Assembly (NCBI GenBank): GCA_021775195.1
Contig: JAJFIG010000364.1
Location: 1 to 6,986 of the forward strand
Reading direction: 5' to 3'
Source of the DNA: Rhodospirillales bacterium
GTDB lineage: Bacteria; Pseudomonadota; Alphaproteobacteria; Rhodospirillales; 2-02-FULL-58-16
Length of the DNA stretch: 6,986 nucleotides
The position numbers were made by a program, and so were the translations under genes. Positions 1 through 5,028 of the stretch are shown here, one piece after another (position 1 is the first letter of the stretch; every line of letters starts with the position of its first letter). Below the pieces are notes generated by a model, which ran no database searches, was not told where the DNA came from, and worked only from the letters and a program-made list of their open reading frames with translations.

Positions 1-45
1 CAACGCCGCCAGGCTCGTCGAAAAGATACACGTCGGGTTAATCAT
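1..45 (-). CDS. possible 5' end of a minus-strand gene, partial (unrecognised)
   Basis: Reading the minus strand, an ATG at 45-43 follows a GGAGGG Shine-Dalgarno sequence (55-50) by 4 bases and opens a frame that stays open for 15 codons to the window edge (MINPTCIFSTSLAAL). Most third positions are G or C, as in the neighbouring genes. The peptide is too short to assign a family; it could be the start of a signal peptide. The rival reading is the C-terminus of a plus-strand gene (frame 2-49, ending LVEKIHVGLII then TGA). I prefer the minus-strand reading because of the well-placed ribosome binding site and the minus-strand promoter-like sequence at 130-158, but only sequence to the left can settle it. 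Confidence 0.3.
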   Translation of the reverse strand, partial: MINPTCIFSTSLAAL

Positions 46-129
46 TTGACCCTCCACTGCATCCCCAGCGGCGCCGGCTTCTTGTTACGTCATGGCCAGG
101 CACGCAATCTGAAATGTGATATTGGAGCG

Positions 130-158
130 GTTTTAACAATAAATTAAGCAAAAGTCAA
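130..158 (-). promoter_or_regulatory. candidate minus-strand promoter in copy A
   Basis: On the minus strand TTGACT (158-153) matches the sigma70 -35 consensus at five of six positions. After 17 bases comes TAAAAC (135-130), which matches the -10 consensus at four of six. The two hexamers lie inside the only two blocks perfectly conserved between the AT-rich copies, at identical spacing. This is what selection on a promoter would leave. It would point toward the possible minus-strand gene at the left edge. Confidence 0.4.
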
Positions 159-213
159 TAATAATAGAAGATAAAGATAGCAACATTTAAATTAAAACTC
201 ACATAAATTAAGT

Positions 214-254
214 ATAAAATTTGATAAAATTTGATAAAATTTGTATAAAATTTT
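214..254. repeat. 10-base tandem repeat with phased A-tracts
   Basis: The unit ATAAAATTTG occurs three times without error at 214-243, followed after one extra base by a near copy, ATAAAATTTT (245-254). AAAATTT tracts therefore recur about once per helical turn. Phased A-tracts of this type are known to give intrinsically bent DNA and are favoured by nucleoid proteins. The last unit is part of a perfect 14-base palindrome (244-257). The bending is inferred, not measured. Confidence 0.75.
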
Positions 255-261
255 ATATAAT
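221..261 (+). promoter_or_regulatory. candidate plus-strand promoter(s) in copy A
   Basis: TTGATA (221-226), 17 bases, then TATAAA (244-249) is a good sigma70-like pair. A second -10-like hexamer, TATAAT, lies at 256-261, with TTGATA (231-236) 19 bases upstream. AT-rich DNA produces such matches by chance, so the call depends on the position at the AT-to-GC border and on the comparable arrangement in copy B. Transcription would enter the GC-rich spacer and could run on to the transporter gene. Confidence 0.4.
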
Positions 262-388
262 GCCCGAATTCAAAACCAACCCCTTCGCAACCGGGTGCGG
301 AATCTTGAATCCGGAGTTCGGTGCCTGTAATTCGGTAATTGGGGGGAAGAGGACAGTGTGTGAGCCGGGACGGGGCTGGAATCATAAA

Positions 389-417
389 CGGGCCGCGACC
401 GTTGTGGTCGCGACCCG
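389..417. other. strong inverted repeat (hairpin) in the GC-rich spacer
   Basis: CGCGACC (394-400) pairs with GGTCGCG (406-412) around a 5-base loop. After one C-A mismatch the stem continues with CGGG (389-392) and CCCG (414-417), giving eleven base pairs in all. The right arm also contains a perfect 10-base palindrome, GGTCGCGACC (406-415). No T-run follows on the plus strand; on the minus strand the hairpin is followed by TTTATGATT, a poor T-tract. It could be an RNA structure or a protein site. Terminator function is doubtful. Confidence 0.45.
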
Positions 418-553
418 CTGGATGGCTCCTATTGTTTGGACTACTGCTGTTTCGGGCTCATTGGGTTCTCAAGCGTGCCGCCGCTGGTGAGAGTGGACCG
501 TATTCCTATTTCCAAACCCTTTGCCCACTTTCTTCGATCAAGTTGTCGAACTA

Positions 554-582
554 GTTTTAACGATTTATAAACCAAAAGTCAA
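554..582 (-). promoter_or_regulatory. candidate minus-strand promoter in copy B
   Basis: This is the same arrangement as in copy A: TTGACT (582-577), 17 bases, then TAAAAC (559-554), read on the minus strand. It would transcribe leftwards through the GC-rich spacer 553-262, where no convincing minus-strand gene is seen. It may therefore be a relic of the duplication or may produce a non-coding transcript. Confidence 0.3.
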
Positions 583-613
583 TAATAAAATTAAATAAAA
601 CAAAATCATTTTG

Positions 614-642
614 TTGAAAAATTAATAAAGAATTACTATAAA
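614..642 (+). promoter_or_regulatory. candidate promoter of the TpsB transporter gene
   Basis: TTGAAA (614-619) and TATAAA (637-642) are separated by 17 bases, and each matches the sigma70 consensus at five of six positions. Transcription would start near 649 and give a leader of about 136 bases before the ATG at 785. This is the best sigma70-like pair I see upstream of the transporter. The AT-rich background lowers its specificity. Confidence 0.45.
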
Positions 643-696
643 AACAGTATAAAATTATATAAAATTTTATGTAAATTGTCGTTGCCTTGGCCACGG

Positions 697-718
697 CCGG
701 GTTGCCATAAGCACCCGG
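697..718 (+). other. hairpin in the transporter gene leader
   Basis: CCGGG (697-701) pairs with CCCGG (714-718), and TGC (703-705) pairs with GCA (711-713), leaving T702 bulged and a CATAA loop. It sits in the predicted leader, about 65 bases before the start codon. No T-run follows, so it is not a standard terminator. A weaker hairpin occupies the matching place after copy A (284-301), and both are followed closely by GGAATCT. Confidence 0.35.
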
Positions 719-784
719 AATCTCTTAAACTGCGCCATTCGGGCCGTCAGACGGTTTGATCCATTTTTGGGGCTATTGGAAACG

Positions 785-2545
785 ATGTCGTCGACGCGGC
801 TTGGAAGCATCTCCCAACGCTGTTCCAATTCGCTTCATTCCGGTCCATCGGGCCGGAAAAGCATACGCCCTGTCCTGATCGTTTGCCTCGCCGCTGCGCT
901 GCTTGTGGTGGCCGCCGGGTTCGCCAGCAGCGCCCGCGCCCAGCAGGCGTCGAGCGGCGTCAATCCGGGCCAGATCGAACAGCGCTTCGATGACCGCGAA
1001 CGGCTGCGCAAGGAGGCTGGTCCCGAAATACAAAAACCGGAGGCGGCGCCTGCGGTTCCGATGCCGGAGGAGAAAAAATTCCTTCTCGCGGCGGTCACAA
1101 TCGAAGGCGCCACGGTCTATGACGGGGCCGAGTTCGTGCCTCTTTACGAAGGCCTCCTCACCCGGCGTGTGACCTTGACCCAGATGGGGGACATCGCCCG
1201 ACAAATCACCAAGCGCTACGAGACGGACGGTTACGTGCTGTCCAAAGCCGTCGTCGCCGACCACGAACCCGATGTCGGCCTGGTCACCATCCGCGTCATC
1301 GAGGGCTATGTCGGCGAGGTCTTGATCGAGGGCCAGGTCGAGGGACGCGAGGGCCTGCTCCAGGACATCGGCAACAAGATCACCGGCGAGCGCCCGGCCC
1401 GTCTCGCCACCATCGAACGATACACCCTGTTGATCGAGGACCTGCCCGGGGTCACGGTGCGCCCGCTCCTCGAGCCCTTGGACGAGGAGTCGGGCGCTCA
1501 CAAGCTGGTCATCGTCCTCAGCCACGACACCGTCGAAGGCTTTGCCCGCGCCGATAACCGCGGCAGCCGCTCCGTCGGCCCCTTCCAGCTTTGGGCCGGG
1601 GTGACCCTGAATTCGGCGCTCGGCCTCTACGAGACCACCCGCGCCCGCTTCATCACCACGCCCCAGGCCGAGGAACTGAAGTTTTTCGATCTTTCCCACA
1701 CCGAGACCATCGGTTCCGAGGGCACCACCGTCACCTTGTCCGGAAGCTACAGCGCCTCGCGGCCTGGCGGCACCCTGAAGCCCGACCAGGTCGAATCCCA
1801 CGGCAAGCGCCTTGAGGTCCAGGCTTCCCACCCCGTCATCCGCTCGCGCGAACTTGACGTCTACGTCACCAGCCGCCTGGGCTGGCGCAATTCCGAGGAG
1901 GACAACAGGAACGGCAAGGTCTTCAACGACCAGATCACGACCCTCCGGGGCGGCGCCGTGATTTCCTTCGACGATCCCGCCAAGGGGCGCAACTGGATCA
2001 ACGCCGAGGTCACCCGCGGCCTCGACATCTTCGGCGCCAGCGATTCCGATTCGCCGTCCATCTCGCGCACGGGCGCCAATGCCGAGTTCACCAAGATCAC
2101 TGGTGATATCTCGCGCTACCAGAAGGTCGCCGGCCTTATTGGCGTCCTCGTCGGAGCGACCGCACAGAAATCATCTGGGCCCGTGCTCTCGGCCGAGGAA
2201 ATGGGCGTCGGCGGCGAGCGCTATGGCCGGGCCTTCGACGCCGCCGAGATCACTGGCCCCGACGGCGCCGCCGCCCGTCTCGAACTCCAGTACGACGGCT
2301 CTCTCGGCGACAGCCTGATCCAGCAGTACCAGTTCTACGGTTTCTATGACATTGGTGCCGTCTGGACCTCCAGCGGTCGTGAATCCCTGACCTCCACCGG
2401 CTTCGGGGTGCGCAGCCAGTTCAAGTACGGCATCTTCGGTTCCATCGAATTCGCCGCCCCCCTGACCCGGCCCGTGTCCAACGACACCCTGGGCGGCATG
2501 AGCAACGACCCCCGCGTCTTCTTCGTCCTCAGCGGAAATCTCTGA
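785..2545 (+). CDS. ShlB/FhaC/HecB-family (TpsB) outer-membrane transporter of a two-partner secretion system
   Basis: TpsB proteins are outer-membrane beta-barrels that export, and sometimes activate, a large TpsA exoprotein (haemolysin or adhesin). With ATG 785 the protein has 586 residues, typical of the family. A 26-residue polar, basic leader precedes a hydrophobic signal core (about 29-47), with likely cleavage after ARA (50-52). A periplasmic helix and Pro-rich linker (62-97) follow. The POTRA domain covers about 98-183, with YETDGY (145-150) and VTIRVIEGYVGEVLIEG (167-183). A second POTRA-like segment covers about 190-250, and the ShlB-type barrel about 255-586. GGERYGRAF (476-484) stands where FhaC relatives have the VRGY-type motif of loop L6. 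The chain ends in Leu rather than the usual aromatic residue. A TTG at 767 would add six residues but has no Shine-Dalgarno; ATG 785 has only a weak GGA upstream. No TpsA gene is in the window. The family call is firm; the cargo is unknown. Confidence 0.9.
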   Translation: MSSTRLGSISQRCSNSLHSGPSGRKSIRPVLIVCLAAALLVVAAGFASSARAQQASSGVNPGQIEQRFDDRERLRKEAGPEIQKPEAAPAVPMPEEKKFLLAAVTIEGATVYDGAEFVPLYEGLLTRRVTLTQMGDIARQITKRYETDGYVLSKAVVADHEPDVGLVTIRVIEGYVGEVLIEGQVEGREGLLQDIGNKITGERPARLATIERYTLLIEDLPGVTVRPLLEPLDEESGAHKLVIVLSHDTVEGFARADNRGSRSVGPFQLWAGVTLNSALGLYETTRARFITTPQAEELKFFDLSHTETIGSEGTTVTLSGSYSASRPGGTLKPDQVESHGKRLEVQASHPVIRSRELDVYVTSRLGWRNSEEDNRNGKVFNDQITTLRGGAVISFDDPAKGRNWINAEVTRGLDIFGASDSDSPSISRTGANAEFTKITGDISRYQKVAGLIGVLVGATAQKSSGPVLSAEEMGVGGERYGRAFDAAEITGPDGAAARLELQYDGSLGDSLIQQYQFYGFYDIGAVWTSSGRESLTSTGFGVRSQFKYGIFGSIEFAAPLTRPVSNDTLGGMSNDPRVFFVLSGNL

Positions 2546-2553
2546 GGCCGCGT

Positions 2554-3327
2554 TCATTCCTTTTCAGGCAGGCCGCGGAACAGCGGGTCCGTCCACCCCG
2601 GCGGCAGCGCCGCTAGAAACCCCATGATCACCGCCATCGGCCACGGAAAGGCGATCCGTGCCTTGTTGCGCCGCAGGCCCTTGACGATGATCCCGGCGGC
2701 CTTATCCGCCGTCATCAGCATCGGCATGGGGAAGCGGTTGTCCGCCGTCATCCGGCTCTCCACGAACCCCGGACAGATCGCCGAGACCCGTATACCGTCC
2801 CCGGCCAGCCGTCCCCTGAGCCCCTCGGCCAGGGACCGGACGGCGGCCTTGCTGGCGGCATAGGCCGGGGCCCCGGGCATGCCTCTCAGCCCCGCCAGGG
2901 AGCTCATGATCGCGATCTGGCCCCGCTTCCGAGGCTTCATCACAGCCACCGCCGGTGCCACCGTATTCAGCACTCCATCGACGTTGACCCGGAAGATCCG
3001 GCGCATCTCGTCGGCGTTCCCGCCGCCGCTCTCCGTCCCCGCGGCGACGCCCGCGTTGGCGATCACCAGGTCCAGCGGCGCCTCGCCGTCCACGGCGCCG
3101 ATCCAGGCCGCCATAGCATCGGCATCGGTAACGTCCACGGTCTCCGCCAGTACCCGGGCCCCAGCCTCCCGGCAGGCCTCCGCCACCTCTTCCAGTCGCG
3201 CCGCGTTGCGGCCGCTCAGGGCCAGCACCACCCCCGGCGCCGCGTAGGCCCGCGCCAGCGCCACGCCGATGCCGCTGGAAGCGCCGGTGATCAGGATCGT
3301 GCGGGGGTGTGCCGTGTCTACCGTCAT
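2554..3327 (-). CDS. short-chain dehydrogenase/reductase (SDR), NAD(P)-dependent
   Basis: This is a 257-residue classical SDR with a single Rossmann domain; it reduces or oxidises a carbonyl/alcohol with NAD(P)(H). Visible motifs are the cofactor glycine motif TGASSGIG (14-21), SGRN (38-41) whose Arg40 hints at NADP(H), DV (65-66), NAG (91-93), catalytic Asn115, Ser143, Tyr156 and Lys160 (YAASK), and PG (186-187). A hydrophobic C-terminal stretch (about 225-241) may act in membrane contact or oligomerisation. The start ATG (3327-3325) has AAGGA four bases upstream on the minus strand and places the glycine motif at the usual distance. An in-frame extension to 3450 is possible but would run through the yicC promoter region. 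It converges on the transporter gene with an 8-base gap and is divergent from yicC. The substrate cannot be deduced. Confidence 0.9.
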   Translation of the reverse strand: MTVDTAHPRTILITGASSGIGVALARAYAAPGVVLALSGRNAARLEEVAEACREAGARVLAETVDVTDADAMAAWIGAVDGEAPLDLVIANAGVAAGTESGGGNADEMRRIFRVNVDGVLNTVAPAVAVMKPRKRGQIAIMSSLAGLRGMPGAPAYAASKAAVRSLAEGLRGRLAGDGIRVSAICPGFVESRMTADNRFPMPMLMTADKAAGIIVKGLRRNKARIAFPWPMAVIMGFLAALPPGWTDPLFRGLPEKE

Positions 3328-3335
3328 GGGTCCTT

Positions 3336-3364
3336 TATATGGTGGAAACGGCCTGTAATGCCAA
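3336..3364 (-). promoter_or_regulatory. weak candidate promoter for the SDR gene
   Basis: On the minus strand TTGGCA (3364-3359) matches the -35 consensus at five of six positions. CATATA lies 17 bases later (3341-3336), overlapped by TATAAA (3339-3334) at 19 bases. The transcript would have almost no leader, because the ATG is at 3327, so the call is tentative. A real promoter must lie in the 115 bases between this gene and yicC unless transcription enters from elsewhere. Confidence 0.25.
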
Positions 3365-3402
3365 TGATCCGCCCACCGGTTCCGCCCCGTGGCAAAATAC
3401 TC

Positions 3403-3408
3403 TATAAG
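3403..3408 (+). promoter_or_regulatory. possible -10 element of the yicC-gmk operon
   Basis: TATAAG stands alone in otherwise GC-rich DNA 34 bases before the yicC start codon. At 17 bases upstream the sequence TTCCGC (3380-3385) is a poor -35. This is the best plus-strand -10-like sequence in the divergent intergenic region, but the evidence is slight. Confidence 0.25.
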
Positions 3409-3432
3409 GGGCGCCATCATCAGCCGACCCCT

Positions 3433-3438
3433 GGGGGA
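3433..3438 (+). promoter_or_regulatory. ribosome binding site that decides the yicC start
   Basis: GGGGGA lies 4 bases before GTG 3443. Neither the upstream ATG (3389) nor the internal ATG (3458, beginning MTGFAR) has a comparable Shine-Dalgarno sequence, so initiation at the GTG is favoured. Confidence 0.6.
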
Positions 3439-3442
3439 CAAC

Positions 3443-4333
3443 GTGCCCATTTCGTCGATGACCGGTTTCGCCCGCGGCCAGGGCCAGGACTACACCTGTT
3501 CCTGGACCTGGGAGATCAAGAGCGTCAACACCAAGGGCCTCGACGTCCGTGCCCGCCTGCCAACCGGGTTCGAGAACCTGGAACAGCCGGCCCGCGAGCG
3601 CATCGCCAAGCGCTTCCAGCGCGGCGCCTTCAACCTCGGCCTCAGCCTCCGCAACGTCCTCGCCGCCGGCACCTTCCAGGTCAATCGCGCCGCCCTCGAC
3701 CAGGTGCTGTCGCTGCTCCCCGACATCCGCGAGCGCTTCCCCGACGCTGGCCCGCCAAGCATCGATGGCCTGCTGTCGCTGCGCGGCGTCGTCGAATCGG
3801 TGGAGGAGGAGCTTTCCGAGGAGGCCCGCCAGGCCCTCGAGGCCGGCATCCTTGCCAGTCTCGAGACCGCCCTCGACTCCCTCGCCGCCATGCGTGGCCA
3901 GGAAGGCGCGCGCCTGGCACCCGTGCTCGATGCCCACCTCGACGCTATCGACCGCCTCTGCGCCGAGGCCGGGGACCTGGCTGCGACCCAGCCCGAGGCC
4001 TTGCGCCAGCGCCTCCAGACCCAGGTTGCCGAACTCCTGGAGGCGGCGCCGTCGCTTTCCGAGGACCGCCTCGCCCAGGAGGCGGCGCTGCTCGCTGCCA
4101 AGGCCGACGTGCGCGAGGAACTGGACCGCCTCGCCGCCCACCACACCGCCGCCCGCGCCCTCCTGGAGCGCGACGGCGCCGTCGGCCGCAAGCTGGATTT
4201 CCTCTGCCAGGAACTCAACCGCGAGGCCAACACCCTCTGCTCCAAGTCCGCCGACGTCGCCCTGACCCGCGTCGGCCTTGACCTCAAGGCCGCCATCGAG
4301 CAGTTGCGCGAGCAGGTCCAGAACATCGAATAG
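3443..4333 (+). CDS. yicC: YicC/YloC family endoribonuclease-type protein
   Basis: YicC-family proteins are conserved cytoplasmic proteins linked to RNA turnover; E. coli YicC has been connected to degradation of the small RNA RyhB, and family members are described as endoribonucleases. The product has 296 residues, the usual length. The YicC N-terminal domain opens with the family hallmark SSMTGFAR (4-11), followed by EIKSVNTKGLDVRARLP (24-40) and a basic RERIAKRFQRGAF stretch (51-63). The middle (about 120-245) is Ala/Leu/Glu-rich and predicted helical. The C-terminal DUF1732 domain ends with GRKLDFLCQELNREANTL (248-265) and CSKSAD (266-271). The GTG start is chosen because of GGGGGA just upstream. 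Its stop overlaps the Shine-Dalgarno of gmk, so the two are translated from one message. The role in this organism is inferred from the family. Confidence 0.93.
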   Translation: MPISSMTGFARGQGQDYTCSWTWEIKSVNTKGLDVRARLPTGFENLEQPARERIAKRFQRGAFNLGLSLRNVLAAGTFQVNRAALDQVLSLLPDIRERFPDAGPPSIDGLLSLRGVVESVEEELSEEARQALEAGILASLETALDSLAAMRGQEGARLAPVLDAHLDAIDRLCAEAGDLAATQPEALRQRLQTQVAELLEAAPSLSEDRLAQEAALLAAKADVREELDRLAAHHTAARALLERDGAVGRKLDFLCQELNREANTLCSKSADVALTRVGLDLKAAIEQLREQVQNIE

Positions 4334-4336
4334 GGA
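4332..4336 (+). promoter_or_regulatory. gmk ribosome binding site overlapping the yicC stop codon
   Basis: AGGGA (4332-4336) includes the last two bases of the yicC TAG stop and precedes the gmk ATG by 4 bases. This arrangement is typical of translational coupling and fixes the gmk start at 4341 rather than at the upstream in-frame start at 4278. Confidence 0.65.
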
Positions 4337-4340
4337 CGCC

Positions 4341-4979
4341 ATGGACGATACGGGCGACATCCAAAGACGCGGCCTCATGCTGGTGCTGTCCTCGCCCTCG
4401 GGCGCCGGCAAGACCACCATCTCCCGGGACCTGCTGACCCGCGAGGACAACCTGTCCATGTCGATCTCGGTTACGACACGGCCGCCCCGGCCCGGGGAGG
4501 TCGACGGCATCGACTACCGCTTCGTCGCCGAGGATGATTTCGCCGGGATGGTCGGTGCCGGCCAGTTCCTCGAGCACGCAACGGTCTTCGACAACTGCTA
4601 CGGCACTCCCCGCGGCCCTGTCGAGGACGCCTTGGCGGCCGGCCGTGACATCCTGTTCGACGTCGACTGGCAGGGCACCCAGCAGCTGGCCCAGAACGCC
4701 CGCGACGACGTCGTCAGCGTCTTCATCCTGCCGCCCTCCACCGGCGAGCTGGAATCCCGCCTACGCGGCCGCGCCCAGGACAGCGAGGACGTGGTTCGCC
4801 GGCGCATGTCCAAGGCGGCGGACGAGATGAGCCACTGGGCCGAGTACGACTACATCGTCGTCAACCGCGACGTCGCCGACAGCGTCGCCCGGGTCCAGGC
4901 CATCCTCACCGCCGAACGCCAGAAGCGCGACCGCCAGGTCGGCCTCCACGCCTTCGTCGCCGCCCTCTGCGATACCTGA
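4341..4979 (+). CDS. gmk: guanylate kinase
   Basis: Guanylate kinase phosphorylates GMP to GDP with ATP in the cytoplasm, an essential step of purine nucleotide supply and of (p)ppGpp/cyclic-di-GMP metabolism. The product has 212 residues, normal for the bacterial enzyme. The P-loop SPSGAGKTT (18-26) binds ATP. SVTTRPPRPGEVDGIDYRFV (43-62) is the GMP-binding region, with Arg47, Arg50 and Tyr59. The segments YGTPRGPVE (87-95) and DVDWQGTQQL (108-117) are family hallmarks. LRGRAQDSEDVVRRRM (141-156) forms the lid with its arginines. VVNRD (173-177) replaces the more common VVNDD. The ATG is set by AGGGA overlapping the yicC stop. It lies 7 bases after yicC in a conserved pair, so co-transcription is very likely. 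Confidence 0.97.
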   Translation: MDDTGDIQRRGLMLVLSSPSGAGKTTISRDLLTREDNLSMSISVTTRPPRPGEVDGIDYRFVAEDDFAGMVGAGQFLEHATVFDNCYGTPRGPVEDALAAGRDILFDVDWQGTQQLAQNARDDVVSVFILPPSTGELESRLRGRAQDSEDVVRRRMSKAADEMSHWAEYDYIVVNRDVADSVARVQAILTAERQKRDRQVGLHAFVAALCDT

Positions 4980-5028
4980 CGGGGCCGGGGCTGCCGGGAC
5001 ACCGGTCAACGAACGCGAAAGGACCTCC

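Larger units (their letters stand above)
130..261. repeat. AT-rich module, copy A
   Basis: This is the first of two diverged copies of an AT-rich element. It begins with GTTTTAAC (130-137), followed at a fixed distance by CAAAAGTCAATAATAA (149-164). Both blocks recur exactly at 554-561 and 573-588, each offset by 424 bases. The right end carries ATAAAATTTTAT (245-256), which recurs at 659-670. The middle is only loosely similar between copies, and copy A has extra 10-base units. The sharp contrast with GC-rich flanks suggests a regulatory or acquired element. Confidence 0.65.
554..672. repeat. AT-rich module, copy B, upstream of the transporter gene
   Basis: This is the second copy of the AT-rich element. 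It shares with copy A the blocks GTTTTAAC (554-561) and CAAAAGTCAATAATAA (573-588) at identical spacing, the string AGTATAAAATT near the right end, and the palindrome ATAAAATTTTAT (659-670). It lacks the perfect 10-base tandem units of copy A. It ends about 110 bases before the transporter start codon, so it is the natural place for that gene's promoter. Confidence 0.65.
46..784. other. 739-base region without a convincing gene: two AT-rich modules flanking a GC-rich spacer
   Basis: This stretch alternates in composition. 46-129 is of mixed composition, 130-261 is extremely AT-rich, 262-553 is GC-rich, 554-672 is extremely AT-rich again, and 673-784 is the GC-rich leader of the transporter gene. 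Short open frames exist (for example 339-554 plus, 221-490 plus and 155-385 minus), but none has a good ribosome binding site or a recognisable motif, and their hydrophobic stretches in the AT-rich parts follow from composition. The region is best read as regulatory DNA, possibly with a small transcript or a decayed gene between the two modules. Confidence 0.6.

Noticed and set aside
214..254. 10-base units as replication-origin iterons or a CRISPR array
   Set aside because: The units are too short and there are no spacers. There is no replication initiator gene or DnaA-box cluster nearby.
155..385. Minus-strand open frame ending in a Phe/Tyr/Ile-rich tail
   Set aside because: The hydrophobic tail is simply the translation of the AT-rich repeat. 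No family resemblance or ribosome binding site is visible.
389..417. Hairpin as an intrinsic terminator
   Set aside because: No run of T follows on the plus strand, and only a broken T-tract follows on the minus strand.
221..490. Plus-strand open frame of 89 codons with a partly hydrophobic C-terminal half
   Set aside because: It begins inside the AT-rich repeat, has no good ribosome binding site, shows no recognisable motif, and its hydrophobic part has charged and Trp residues unlike a clean signal peptide. A shorter start at GTG 359 is possible but equally unsupported.
339..554. Plus-strand open frame (TTG start) with a short hydrophobic stretch WLLLFGLLLF
   Set aside because: It has no Shine-Dalgarno sequence and uses a rare start. 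It overlaps another open frame and lies across a strong hairpin; one hydrophobic run is not enough to call a small membrane protein.
130..672. AT-rich copies as insertion sequence or miniature transposon
   Set aside because: I see no terminal inverted repeats at the copy borders, no target-site duplication and no transposase remnant.
767..784. Six-codon N-terminal extension of the transporter from TTG 767
   Set aside because: No Shine-Dalgarno lies before the TTG, and the protein already has a long leader before its signal core from ATG 785.
773..1831. Long minus-strand open frame inside the transporter gene
   Set aside because: It is antisense to a gene with clear family motifs. Its Asp/Gly/Ala-rich composition is what the reverse complement of GC-rich coding DNA gives.
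3335..4510. Long minus-strand open frame across yicC and gmk, and long plus-strand frames inside the oxidoreductase genes
   Set aside because: These are shadows of strongly GC-biased genes. They have no motifs and would displace firmly recognised families.
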